From: Natronoarchaeum mannanilyticum
GTDB taxonomy: Archaea > Halobacteriota > Halobacteria > Halobacteriales > Natronoarchaeaceae
Assembly: GCF_039522665.1 (NCBI RefSeq)
Contig: NZ_BAAADV010000001.1
Coordinates: 558,001-622,000 of the forward strand
Length of the DNA stretch: 64,000 nt
Direction of reading: 5' to 3'
Below the pieces are notes generated by a model. It was not told the DNA's origin and did not search any database. It was given only the letters and a program-made list of their open reading frames with translations. Both the position numbers and the translations under genes were made by a program. Below are positions 24,797 to 32,822 of the stretch, one piece after another. Within the stretch, counting starts at the first letter, position 1; each line of letters opens with the position of its first letter.

Positions 24797-26164
24797 TCAC
24801 TCCCGCCAGCTGGTCAGCGCGGCGTGCTCCTCGGCCACCGCCGCGACGTCCTCGCCGTCCAGACGCCCGCGCTCGGTGACCACAGCCTCGATCAGTTCGC
24901 CCGGCGTCACGTCGAACGTCGGATTCAGCACGTCGATCCCGACGTCCCCGTCGTAGATTGCCGTCGCGTCGCCGGTTTCGAGGTTGACCGTCTCGCGGCG
25001 GGTGACCTTGTCGCTCGCGGCGACGACGTAGACGGGGATCCCCTCGCGAGCGGCCGCCAGCGCCGCGGCGCGCGTCCCGGTCTTGTTGACGACCCTGCCG
25101 TCGGGCAGCACCGCGTCGGCGCCGACGACGACCGCGTCGACGTCCTCGGTCGCGAGCGCGTGGGCGACCGCGGCGTCGGCCAGCACGGTCACGGGCGCGT
25201 CGAGGGCGGCCGCGAGCTCCTCGGCGACGCCGATCCCCTCGCGAGCCGGCCGGGACTCGGCGACGTGAACGGATCGGGGCGACGCCGATTCGAGGGCGTC
25301 GAGGACCGTCCCCGAGCGCGAGAGCGTGAGCACGCTCATCCCGTCGAGCAGCTCGGCGGCCGCTGCTGCCGCGTCGGCGTCCGCCCGGAGCGCGCGGTCG
25401 ATCCCCGCGTCGGCCGCGGCTTCGACGGCGAACGCGACGCCCTCGGCAGTGGCGTCGCCGTCCATCGCTGCGGCGTCGCCGTCCATCGCTGCGGCGTCGC
25501 CGTCCATCGCTGCGGCGTCGCTTTCCGCGACGTCGTCACCGCCCGCGGCGGCCGCCAGCACCCTGTTCACCCGGTTCTCCAGCACGGCCATGCTCGGTCG
25601 GGCGCTCAGCAGCCGATCGCCCAGGTCGGTGAGCTCGTCGAGATCCGGGTCGCCCTCCGAGACCTGCAGCGCCGCGCGGTCGCGCAGCACCTCCAGGGCG
25701 CGCACGGAGAGGTAGGCGGCCCCGTGCTCGCCGTCGGCCGTGATCGATCGGACGGTCGGCGCGACGCGCTGGTAGCGGTACCACTCGCTCGGCGACGCCG
25801 ATTCGTGGAGTAGCGCGGTCGGGGCGACCCACTCGGCGTCGTCAGCCGTCGCCGCGCCGTCGGTTGTCGCCGCGCCGTCGCCGGCGACGTCGAACAGCAC
25901 CGGCGCGTACGACTCCTCGCCGTCCCGGATCGGAGAGCCCGTTCGGACGTGTTCCAGGGTATTGGGATCGAGTCCGAGCGCCGACGCGGCGCGTCGAGCC
26001 GCAGCGATCGGTTCGGAGTCGGTAGCGTCCGATTCGGCTTCGGCGTCCGGCCGTTCGTCTGCGGCGTCCTCCAGCGGTGCGGACGGGAGGCGAGGAGCGC
26101 CGTCGTCGCACCGGACGAGCACCGCGCTCCCCCGGCGGAGGACGGCTGCGGCGTAGTCAGTCAT
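24797..26164 (-). CDS. IF2B/ribose-bisphosphate isomerase-like protein with degenerate Nudix N-domain
   Basis: The 455-residue protein has a C-terminal eIF2B-alpha/ribose-1,5-bisphosphate isomerase-like domain (about 160-455): MSVLTLSRSGTVLDAL, VVVGADAVLPDGRVVNKTGT and PVYVVAASDKVTRRE are hallmark segments. The N-terminal part (1-150) resembles a Nudix fold but its Nudix box is not intact; no G-x5-E-x7-RE-x2-EE is visible. Between residues about 217 and 236 there is an 18-bp in-frame tandem repeat encoding AAAMDGD three times. It could act in sugar phosphate or nucleoside metabolism rather than translation. ATG 26164 starts MTDYAAAVL. Confidence 0.78.
   Translation of the reverse strand: MTDYAAAVLRRGSAVLVRCDDGAPRLPSAPLEDAADERPDAEAESDATDSEPIAAARRAASALGLDPNTLEHVRTGSPIRDGEESYAPVLFDVAGDGAATTDGAATADDAEWVAPTALLHESASPSEWYRYQRVAPTVRSITADGEHGAAYLSVRALEVLRDRAALQVSEGDPDLDELTDLGDRLLSARPSMAVLENRVNRVLAAAAGGDDVAESDAAAMDGDAAAMDGDAAAMDGDATAEGVAFAVEAAADAGIDRALRADADAAAAAAELLDGMSVLTLSRSGTVLDALESASPRSVHVAESRPAREGIGVAEELAAALDAPVTVLADAAVAHALATEDVDAVVVGADAVLPDGRVVNKTGTRAAALAAAREGIPVYVVAASDKVTRRETVNLETGDATAIYDGDVGIDVLNPTFDVTPGELIEAVVTERGRLDGEDVAAVAEEHAALTSWRE
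25451..25512 (-). repeat. 18-bp in-frame tandem repeat inside the IF2B-like gene
   Basis: The plus strand reads GTCGCCGTCCATCGCTGC followed by G, with the 18-bp unit repeated three times. On the coding strand it encodes repeats of Ala-Ala-Ala-Met-Asp-Gly-Asp. Unit length is a multiple of three, so copy number can change without breaking the frame. Confidence 0.75.
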
Positions 26165-26224
26165 GCGTTCGAGGACGAACGCCTCCGGGGAACCTCTTTC
26201 GGGATCCGTCACGAACGGACGCCC

Positions 26225-26728
26225 ATGACGACGGTAGCCATCGTCAGCGACACGCACGTTCCCTCGCGAGCGAGCGCGGTGCCCGAGTGGGTGCGCGAGG
26301 CGGTCGCGAGCGCCGACCGAGTGATCCACGCCGGCGACTTCGACTCGCGGGACGCCTACGAGGAGTTCCGCGATATCGCGGGCGCGGAACTGGTCGCGGT
26401 GCGGGGCAACATGGATCCGAGAGGGATCGACGTCCCCGAGAGGGCCGGGCTGACAGTCGAGGGCGTCGAATTCGTCGTCACCCACGGCGACGGTCACACC
26501 GGCAGCTACCGGGACAGAGTGCTGGAGACCGTCCGTCGGGAGGCCGACGATCCCGATTCGGTGGTCGGGGTGTCGGGGCACACCCACGAACTGCTGGACG
26601 AGGTCGTCGACGGGATTCGACTGCTGAACCCCGGCAGCGCGACCGGCGCCGCGCCGGCGTCCTCGGCGTCGATGCTCGTCGTCGAGGTCGCGGACGGCGA
26701 GCTCTCCGTCGACGTGCGCGAGGGGTGA
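26225..26728 (+). CDS. YfcE/MJ0936-type metallophosphoesterase
   Basis: The 167-residue protein has the calcineurin-like metal motifs in order: SDTHVPS, HAGDFDS, RGNMD (for GNxD), THGDGH and SGHTHE. YfcE-like enzymes hydrolyse phosphodiesters with Mn2+; physiological substrates are unknown. A second family member of the same length is at 36763-37266. It is divergent from the IF2B-like gene. Confidence 0.9.
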   Translation: MTTVAIVSDTHVPSRASAVPEWVREAVASADRVIHAGDFDSRDAYEEFRDIAGAELVAVRGNMDPRGIDVPERAGLTVEGVEFVVTHGDGHTGSYRDRVLETVRREADDPDSVVGVSGHTHELLDEVVDGIRLLNPGSATGAAPASSASMLVVEVADGELSVDVREG

Positions 26729-26803
26729 CGATCGGCGAGAGCCGGAGAGGCTTCGACGCGCTCAAGCGCGAATTAAAGTGAGTGCCGCGACTACGTCGCC
26801 GGT

Positions 26804-27331
26804 ATGCCCGGCCCAACGTTCGCGAGGGGAGAGACGGTCGAACTGCGCACGATCGAACCCGAGGACGCCGAGTTCCTCCAGCGGACGGTGAACGATCCGC
26901 GGGTCCGCACCAGCCTCGCCGCCTACGAGCCGACGAACGGGCCGGCAGAGAGCGAGTGGATCGAATCGCTCGACGAAGGCGACGGCGCCGACTTCCTGAT
27001 CTGCGTCGACGGTGAGCCCGTCGGAACGATCGGGCTCAAACCACCGAACGAGGTCTGGGGTGCCGCTGAGATCGGCTACATGATCTCGCCCGACGAGTGG
27101 GGCGAGGGGTACGCCACCGACGCCGTCGAGACGATCTGTCGTTACGCCTTCGAGGAGCGCCGGCTCAACAAGGCGTACGCCACGGTCTACGAGACGAATC
27201 CGGCGTCGCGGCGAGTCCTCGAAAAGGCCGGCTTCACGGAGGAGGGCGTCCACCGCAACGAGGGATTCACCGAGGGCGAGCACGTCGACATCCACCGGTA
27301 CGGTCTCCTGGTCGACGAGTGGGATCGGTGA
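26804..27331 (+). CDS. GNAT acetyltransferase, RimJ/RimL-like
   Basis: The 175-residue protein has the GNAT fold with ELRTIEPEDAEFLQRTVNDPRVR at the N-terminus, EIGYMISPDEWGEGYATDAVETICRYAFEERRLNKAYATVY as the acetyl-CoA-binding region, and NPASRRVLEKAGFTEEGVHR at the end. This pattern is that of RimJ/RimL-type enzymes that acetylate protein N-termini, and of related small-molecule acetyltransferases. TTAAAG lies about 27 nt upstream of the ATG. Confidence 0.88.
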   Translation: MPGPTFARGETVELRTIEPEDAEFLQRTVNDPRVRTSLAAYEPTNGPAESEWIESLDEGDGADFLICVDGEPVGTIGLKPPNEVWGAAEIGYMISPDEWGEGYATDAVETICRYAFEERRLNKAYATVYETNPASRRVLEKAGFTEEGVHRNEGFTEGEHVDIHRYGLLVDEWDR

Positions 27332-27418
27332 GGACCATACCGAGGGTCGCGATCCGCGACGCCGGATGCACTTTCCACCATCCGCGCGCTTTTTACCGGC
27401 CACCACCGAGGGAGAGCC

Positions 27419-28177
27419 ATGGAAGCGTTCGCGGTCCCGGACGTGCCCGAGATCCGGGCGGGCGACGACCTCGCGGCGATCGTCGAGGAGCGCGTCGACC
27501 TGCGCCCCGACGACGTCGTGGTCGTCGCCAGCACGGTCGTCTCGAAGGCCGAGGGCCGGACCGCAGATCTGGACGCGTTCCCGGCCGGCCCGCGCGCCGT
27601 CGAGATCGCCGACCGGCTGGAGTCGGCCACGGGCGACGAGAAGGACCCGCGGTTCGCTCAGGCCGTCTTAGAGGAGAGCACCGAACTACTGATGGACGAG
27701 CCGTTTCTCCTGACCGAGACGCGCTTCGGCCACGTTAACGTCAACGCGGGCATCGACCGCTCGAACGTGCCCGGCGCAGATCTGCTCCTGCTACCGAAGC
27801 GCCCGAGCGAGAGCGCCGCGCGGATACGCGAGGGCCTCGCATCCGAGGCGCCCATCGTCGTCACCGACACCTGCGGCCGACCGTTCCGCCACGGCCAGCG
27901 CGGCGTCGCGATCGGCTGGGCGGGGATGCCCGCGAGCCGCGACTGGCGCGGCGAGGCCGACCGCGACGGCCACGAGCTGGAGGTCACGGTCCAGAGCGTC
28001 GTCGACGAACTCGCCGCCGCGGCGAACCTCATCGCCGGCGAAGGCGACGGCGGGACGCCGATCGTCGTGATCCGGGACTGGTCGTTCGGCGACCACGAGG
28101 GCAGCGACGAGCTATTCCGATCGGTCGAGAGCGACTTCGTCCGGCAGGCGCTGCGGAAATGGGACTACGAGGACTGA
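27419..28177 (+). CDS. cofE: Coenzyme F420:L-glutamate ligase CofE
   Basis: CofE adds gamma-linked glutamates to F420-0 with GTP. The 252-residue protein has the family segments RPDDVVVVASTVVSKAEGR, ETRFGHVNVNAGIDRSNVPG, LLLPKRPSESAARIREGL, VVTDTCGRPFRHGQRGVAIGWAGMP and DELAAAANLI. CTTTTTACC about 28 nt upstream supports ATG 27419. The next gene, 37 bp downstream on the same strand, is a Mer-like enzyme that would use F420, so the pair forms a sensible F420 unit. Confidence 0.95.
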   Translation: MEAFAVPDVPEIRAGDDLAAIVEERVDLRPDDVVVVASTVVSKAEGRTADLDAFPAGPRAVEIADRLESATGDEKDPRFAQAVLEESTELLMDEPFLLTETRFGHVNVNAGIDRSNVPGADLLLLPKRPSESAARIREGLASEAPIVVTDTCGRPFRHGQRGVAIGWAGMPASRDWRGEADRDGHELEVTVQSVVDELAAAANLIAGEGDGGTPIVVIRDWSFGDHEGSDELFRSVESDFVRQALRKWDYED

Positions 28178-28214
28178 GGGCGGCGGACGAGAAATGAGAG
28201 ATTCTACGAAACCT

Positions 28215-29198
28215 ATGCACGGCATCGAACTCACCCCCGAGCACCCGGTCGCAGAGATCGTCGAGCACGCAGAGCGCGCCGAAGCCGAGGGGTTCGACGC
28301 GATCTTCGCGGCGAGCCACTACTTCAACCGCGACCCGTTCGTGACGCTCGATCGGATCGCCGCCGCCACCGAGGAGATCGCGGTCGGCCCCGCGGCGGCC
28401 AACCCCTACGACACCCACCCGGTGACGCTGGCCTCGCGGATGGCCACCCTGCAGGAGGTCAGCGACGGGCGAGCGGTCTTCGGCGTCGGACCGGGTGACA
28501 AGTCTACCCTGTCGAGCCTCGGCGTCGAGCAGGAGCGGCCGCTCCGCCGAGTTCTGGAGTCGTTCAAAGTCGCGCAGGACCTCTGGGCGGGCGAGCGCGT
28601 CTCGATCGACGGCACGTTTGAAACAACTGACGCCGGCCTGGAGTACGACGTCGAGGGGGAGATCCCGGTGTACGTCGGCGCGCAGGGGCCCCACATGCTC
28701 CGGATGAGCGCCAAGCACGCCGACGGCGTCCTCGTGAACGCGTCGCATCCCGACGACTTCGCGTGGGCGTCGGATCGGATCGCGGAAGGACTGGAAGAGC
28801 GGCCGGACGACCGGGGCGAGTTCGACGTGGCGGCTTACGCCAGCGTCAGCGTCGCCGAGGACGCCGAGGCGGCCCGCGAGATCGCGCGCCAGCCGGTCGC
28901 CTTCATCGCGGCGGGCGCGGCGCCGCCGGTGCTGGACCGGCACGGACTGGACGCCGACGCCGCCGCGGAGATCGGCGCCGCCATCGAGCGGGGCGAGTTC
29001 GGCGCCGCGTTCGAGGCGGTCACGCCGGAAATGATCGACGCGCTCGCGGTCGCCGGGACGCCCGACGACGTCGCCGAGCGGATCGAGGAGATCCTGGCGT
29101 ACGCCGACAGCTTCGTCGCCGGGACGCCGCTCGGCCCCGATCTGGAGGAGGCGATTACTCTCGTCGCGGCGGCGCTCGACCGGGCGACTCGGGGATGA
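28215..29198 (+). CDS. mer: F420-dependent 5,10-methylene-tetrahydromethanopterin reductase-like enzyme (Mer)
   Basis: Mer is a luciferase-like F420 enzyme that reduces methylene-H4MPT/H4F; in haloarchaea it works in folate C1 metabolism. The 327-residue protein has the family start MHGIELTPEHPVAEIVEHAERAEAEGFDAIFAASHYFNRDPF, GPAAANPYDTHPVTLASRMATLQEVSDGRAVFGVGPGD and VYVGAQGPHMLRMSAKHADGVLVN. ATG 28215 fits homologous starts; an in-frame ATG at 28194 would add seven residues and cannot be excluded. It follows cofE by 37 bp. Its 3' end overlaps the convergent small membrane-protein gene by 44 bp. Confidence 0.88.
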   Translation: MHGIELTPEHPVAEIVEHAERAEAEGFDAIFAASHYFNRDPFVTLDRIAAATEEIAVGPAAANPYDTHPVTLASRMATLQEVSDGRAVFGVGPGDKSTLSSLGVEQERPLRRVLESFKVAQDLWAGERVSIDGTFETTDAGLEYDVEGEIPVYVGAQGPHMLRMSAKHADGVLVNASHPDDFAWASDRIAEGLEERPDDRGEFDVAAYASVSVAEDAEAAREIARQPVAFIAAGAAPPVLDRHGLDADAAAEIGAAIERGEFGAAFEAVTPEMIDALAVAGTPDDVAERIEEILAYADSFVAGTPLGPDLEEAITLVAAALDRATRG

Positions 29199-29388
29199 GC
29201 AGGTCGACGAGCGAGCCCAGCACGAGGTAGCCGAAAAAGAGGAACGTCGCGGCGAAGAACAGATTGCCCAGCGCGACGAGAATCGCCGAGAGCGGGTCGA
29301 CCGTCGCGGCGTCGACGAAGTACGTGACCGCGTCGAGCACGTCGCCGATCGGATTCACCTGTGCGATCAGTCCGGTGGCAGTTACCAT
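29155..29388 (-). CDS. Small membrane protein, overlaps the end of mer
   Basis: A 77-residue protein with one long hydrophobic region, AILVALGNLFFAATFLFFGYLVLGSLVDLLIP, preceded by a weakly hydrophobic N-terminus and followed by a basic tail PGRAPPRRE. No family is recognised. Its stop lies inside the mer reading frame (44 bp of convergent overlap), which is unusual but the hydrophobic segment is hard to explain as chance. Function unknown. Confidence 0.6.
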   Translation of the reverse strand: MVTATGLIAQVNPIGDVLDAVTYFVDAATVDPLSAILVALGNLFFAATFLFFGYLVLGSLVDLLIPESPGRAPPRRE

Positions 29389-29472
29389 GCTCCGGCTTTG
29401 GGGGTTGTGGTACTTGTTTGCTTCCGTCCGAGACGACCCGCGGTGCGGCGCCCGGCGGACGGCTGCTCGCGC

Positions 29473-30009
29473 TCAGTCGCCGAGCTGGCGCACCATGATG
29501 ATCGCGTCCTCGCCGTCGTCGTAGTAGCGAGGCACCCGCCGCAGCGGCTCGAACTCGAACCGGTCGTACAGCGACCGGGCGCCCTCGTTGCCGACGCGCA
29601 CTTCCAGTTTCACGGAGTTGGCCGACTCGCCTCGAAGCGTGGCCAGCGCCCGCCCGAGCAGCGTCGAGCCGACGCCTTCGCCCCGCCGATCGGGGTGGAC
29701 CGCCAGATCCTTGACGTGGCCCAGCGGCCGCCCGTGATTCGGCACGAGGTCGGCGACGACGAAGCCGAGTACGGACGCCGCGTCGATCGTCTCGCTGGCG
29801 GATCGGTCGGCGTTCTGCGGGTCGTCGGGAGCGGCCGTCTCGTCGACGGCGACCAGGAACGCCGGCGAGGTCAGGTGGCGCTCGAACGCCGCCATCGGCC
29901 ACGGGCTCGGGAACGATGCCCGCTCGATGCGGTGGACCGCCAGCAGGTCCGCGCGCTCGGCGTCGCGCACCCGGACGTCGTCGGTCGACTCCTCGGGCGT
30001 GACTGTCAC
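29473..30009 (-). CDS. GNAT acetyltransferase, RimI-like (N-alpha-acetyltransferase)
   Basis: The 178-residue protein resembles archaeal RimI/Ard1: VRDAERADLLAVHRIERASFPSPWPMAAFERHL, then LGHVKDLAVHPDRRGEGVGSTLLGRAL with the RRGEGVG acetyl-CoA loop, and VKLEVRVGNEGARSLYDRFEFEPLRRVPRYYDDGEDAIIM. Such enzymes acetylate protein N-termini. The start is GTG 30009 (VTVTPEES), supported by a TATTAG word 27 nt upstream; frames that extend further lack homology. Confidence 0.88.
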   Translation of the reverse strand: MTVTPEESTDDVRVRDAERADLLAVHRIERASFPSPWPMAAFERHLTSPAFLVAVDETAAPDDPQNADRSASETIDAASVLGFVVADLVPNHGRPLGHVKDLAVHPDRRGEGVGSTLLGRALATLRGESANSVKLEVRVGNEGARSLYDRFEFEPLRRVPRYYDDGEDAIIMVRQLGD

Positions 30010-30032
30010 GGGGGGCAGTACGGGTCGCGGGA

Positions 30033-30038
30033 CTAATA
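30033..30038 (-). promoter_or_regulatory. TATA box of the rimI-like gene
   Basis: On the minus strand TATTAG is centred about 27 nt before the GTG start at 30009 and decides this non-ATG start. Confidence 0.65.
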
Positions 30039-30208
30039 GGTGCTCGGCTAGGCGAGGGCATCGCTGTGAGGGACAACGTCCGGGCTCCGCGCGGTCGTAG
30101 TCGAGCAACTGTAGTTACCAGTGGAGAGCACATCACCACGAAATCCCTCGCCCCGCCGACCGCGCCTCGCCCTTTCAGTCTGCCGGAAGACTCGCTGCGC
30201 TCGTCTTC

Positions 30209-30245
30209 CGAGCCCTGCCTCGCTTCGCTCGGCAGGACGCCAGGA
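30209..30245 (-). repeat. 37-nt hairpin unit, inverted copy of 7681-7717
   Basis: Read on the minus strand this unit matches 7681-7717 in 35 of 37 positions. The two differences are on opposite sides of the same stem pair (CCTGCC/GGCAGG instead of CCTGTC/GACAGG), so pairing is kept. Confidence 0.75.
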
Positions 30246-30438
30246 CAGCACCGCATTGCGCGGGTCGCCTGACGGCGACCACGCGCTCTCCGGCCCTTCC
30301 CCGTGGGCGCGCCATGAAGGCGCGCCGGGCCGCGCGGGTAGTGGCGCGCGCTGTCGAGCCCTTGTGGTGAGACAGCAGCGCGCGAGGGAGGCGCCGAAGG
30401 CGCCGAGGCTGGGGAGGTGTGAGGCTGCGGTCTGCAGA

Positions 30439-30626
30439 GGGTGGGAATGAAAGGGGCCGCCGCGCTCGACCCGGTGAGGTCGTTCGAAAGGCGGCGCTCC
30501 GCGCCGCCTTTCGTGATGACGAGAGACGCCTTTGGCGTCTCTCGGACCACGACGCAAGCACCGCAGCGACCGACGGGAGCGAGGAGCGCAGCGAGTCGCA
30601 ACCGGTCGAGCGCGGCGGGGGCTTTC
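30439..30626 (+). repeat. Stem-variable element, copy A (188 nt)
   Basis: The element begins GGGTGGGAATGAAAGGGGC and ends GGGGCTTTC. Directly inside lie 14-nt arms CGCCGCGCTCGACC (30458-30471) and its exact complement (30604-30617). Nested inside are a 13-bp perfect hairpin (CGAAAGGCGGCGC, 30485-30497, with 30501-30513) and a 10-bp one (GAGAGACGCC, 30521-30530, with 30534-30543), then a GCAAGCACCGCAGC motif shared with copy B. Copies B and C are at 57265-57524. Confidence 0.8.
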
Positions 30627-30711
30627 ACCGCGTCAGCTATCAATACGACTGCGTAGACCCGTCGATACTCCTCGAAGACCGCAAAAAATACAGAGAGAAC
30701 GAGGTAGCCGA

Positions 30712-32688
30712 TCAGTCGTCCGCGGGAGCGGGACTGTCGCCGGACTCCTCGGCCTGCTTTTTGGTGTGAGCGAGCTTGCCGCCGGCCGCGAGGATGTCGC
30801 GCTCGCGTTCGGAGGCGTCGAGCTGCGCGGTCGCCTCCCAGTCGTCGTTCACGCGGATCGTGAACTCCTCCTGGCCGGACTGGACCGCCTCGGCGACGTC
30901 GTCGACGATCTCGACGTCGTCGCCCTGCTCGATCCGCTCGTAGGTGTCCTCGTCGATGGTCAGCGGGATCAGGCCGAAGTTGAAGAGGTTCGCCTTGTGG
31001 ATGCGGGCGAAGCTCTGGGCCAGCACGCCCTCGACGCCGAGGTACATCGGACAGAGGGCGGCGTGCTCGCGGGAGCTACCCTGACCGTAGTTCTCGCCGG
31101 CGACGAGGAAGCCGCCGTCGGCCTCAAGCGCGCGGTCGGCGAACGTCTCGTCGATGCGCGAGAGGGTGAACTCCGAGAGCTTCGGGACGTTCGACCGGTA
31201 CATCAGGATGTCCTGGGTCGCGGGGATGATGTGGTCGGTCGTGATGTTGTCGTCCATCTTCAGCAGGGTCGGGCCCTGGAGCTTGGAGTCGAGCGGGTCC
31301 TTCAGCGGCACGTCGCCGATGTTGGGGCCCTTGACGAGCTCGTCGTCGACGGCCTCGTCGGGGCTGATGAGGTCCGTCTTGGAGGCGTCGTACTGCTCGG
31401 GGAGCTCGATGCCGGGCGCCTCGAGGTCGTCGAGCTCGTCGGACAGGTCGCGGGGATCGACGATCTCGCCTTTGAGCGCCGCGGCGGTCGCGACCTCGGG
31501 CGAACAGAGGTAGACGTTGTCGTCCTCGATGCCCGAGCGGCCCTCGAAGTTGCGGTTGAAGGTTCGCAGCGACACCGAATCGGAGGCGGGCACGTGGCCG
31601 ATGCCGATACAGGCGCCGCAGGTCGCTTCCGAGAAGTTGACGCCGGCCGCCATCATCTCGGCGACCCAGCCCTGGCGGGCCAGGATCTCGGAGGCCTGCT
31701 TCGAGCCGGGGGCGACGATCATGTCGGTCTTCTTGTCGACCTCGCGGCCCTCCAGCATCTTCGCGCCGGGGAGGATGTCCTCGTAGCCGCCGTTCGTACA
31801 GGAGCCGATGATGACCTGGTCGACGTCCTGGCCCGCGACCTCGCGGACCGGCACGACGTTGTCGGGCATCGACGGCTGGGCGATCAGCGGTTCCAGATCC
31901 GAGAGGTCGACGACGATCTCGTCGTCGTACTCGGCGTCGTCGTCGGGCTGGAGCTCGACGTACTCCTCGCCGCGGCCGACGCGCTCGAGGTAGTCCTGGG
32001 TCTGCTCGTCGGTCGGGAAGATCGACGTCGTGGCGCCCAGCTCGGTACCCATGTTGGTGATCGTCATCCGCTCGGGCGCGGTCAGCGTCTCGACGCCCGG
32101 GCCGGTGTACTCGAGGATCTTGCCGACGCCGCCCTTGACGCTCAGGCGTCGCAGCAGCTCGAGGATGACGTCCTTCGCGGTGGCCCAGTCGGGCAGCTCG
32201 CCTTCGAGGCGAACGTTGACGACTTCGGGCATCTCGATGTAGTAGGGCGCGCCGCCCATCGCGACGGTGATGTCGATCCCGCCGGCGCCGATCGCGAGCT
32301 CGCCGAGCCCGCCGGGAGTCGGCGTGTGGGAGTCGCTCCCCAGCAGCGTCTTGCCGGGCGCGGCGAAGTTCTCCCGGTGGACGTTGTGGCAGATGCCGTT
32401 GCCGGGGCGCGAGAAGTGCGCGCCGTAGGTGCCGGCCGCAGAGCGGAGGAAGCGGTGGTCGTCCGTGTTCTTAAAGTCGAACTGATAGGTCTGGTGGTCG
32501 CAGTACTGGGCGGCGAGTTCCGTCTGGACGTTGTCCAGTCCCATCGCCTCGAACTGCAGCCAGACCATCGTCCCCGTGGTGTCCTGCGTGAGGACCTGGT
32601 CGATCTCGATGCCGATCTCCTCGCCGGTTTCCAGCTCGCCTTCGACGAGGTGGTCATCGAGAATTTTCTCTGTCAGAGTTTGTCCCAT
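30712..32688 (-). CDS. acn: Aconitate hydratase
   Basis: Aconitase interconverts citrate and isocitrate in the TCA cycle through a 4Fe-4S cluster. The 658-residue protein has the cluster ligands in IGSCTNG and the CGACIG pair, the substrate loop GSDSHTPTPGGLGELAIGAGGIDITVAMGG, and the swivel domain with AGENYGQGSSREHAA. Length and order match the short mitochondrial-type aconitase of haloarchaea. A TTTATA box 30 nt upstream gives a leader of only a few bases. The C-terminal tail is acidic and Lys/Glu-rich. Confidence 0.95.
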   Translation of the reverse strand: MGQTLTEKILDDHLVEGELETGEEIGIEIDQVLTQDTTGTMVWLQFEAMGLDNVQTELAAQYCDHQTYQFDFKNTDDHRFLRSAAGTYGAHFSRPGNGICHNVHRENFAAPGKTLLGSDSHTPTPGGLGELAIGAGGIDITVAMGGAPYYIEMPEVVNVRLEGELPDWATAKDVILELLRRLSVKGGVGKILEYTGPGVETLTAPERMTITNMGTELGATTSIFPTDEQTQDYLERVGRGEEYVELQPDDDAEYDDEIVVDLSDLEPLIAQPSMPDNVVPVREVAGQDVDQVIIGSCTNGGYEDILPGAKMLEGREVDKKTDMIVAPGSKQASEILARQGWVAEMMAAGVNFSEATCGACIGIGHVPASDSVSLRTFNRNFEGRSGIEDDNVYLCSPEVATAAALKGEIVDPRDLSDELDDLEAPGIELPEQYDASKTDLISPDEAVDDELVKGPNIGDVPLKDPLDSKLQGPTLLKMDDNITTDHIIPATQDILMYRSNVPKLSEFTLSRIDETFADRALEADGGFLVAGENYGQGSSREHAALCPMYLGVEGVLAQSFARIHKANLFNFGLIPLTIDEDTYERIEQGDDVEIVDDVAEAVQSGQEEFTIRVNDDWEATAQLDASERERDILAAGGKLAHTKKQAEESGDSPAPADD

Positions 32689-32715
32689 AGCGGCCGGATA
32701 TCGTCTTTCCTCGGA

Positions 32716-32721
32716 TATAAA
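32716..32721 (-). promoter_or_regulatory. TATA box of the aconitase gene
   Basis: TTTATA on the minus strand, about 30 nt before ATG 32688, in a locally AT-rich stretch. Confidence 0.7.
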
Positions 32722-32797
32722 TCCCGCGAGTCCCTCCTGTACGACCGTTCACAATCCGCCCCGCCACAGCGGTCTTTAACTTAAATAGCCGAGAGGA

Positions 32798-32817
32798 ATA
32801 CGTACGTTCGTACGTAT
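32798..32817. promoter_or_regulatory. Perfect 20-bp inverted repeat between histidine-kinase stop and aconitase promoter
   Basis: ATACGTACGTTCGTACGTAT consists of 9-bp arms around TT. It starts 5 bp after the histidine-kinase stop and about 80 bp before the aconitase TATA box. It may be an operator for aconitase or part of a transcription end of the kinase gene; no T-run follows directly, so the operator reading is slightly favoured. Confidence 0.5.
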
Positions 32818-32822
32818 CGAGG

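Larger units (their letters stand above)
30040..30711. other. 670-bp gene-free region made of repeats and hairpins
   Basis: No frame here resembles a known protein; products are Arg/Ser/Ala-rich. Instead it contains hairpins with arms GGAAGAC/GTCTTCC (30185-30209), CCTGCC/GGCAGG (30214-30236), GGCGCC/GGCGCC (30391-30405) and the large element at 30439-30626. It lies between the rimI-like promoter and the 3' end of the aconitase gene. Confidence 0.65.

Noticed and set aside
28835-30643. A long minus-strand open frame covering the 30-kb repeat region
   Set aside because: It is antisense to mer and runs through hairpin repeats; the product is Arg/Ser/Pro-rich without family features.
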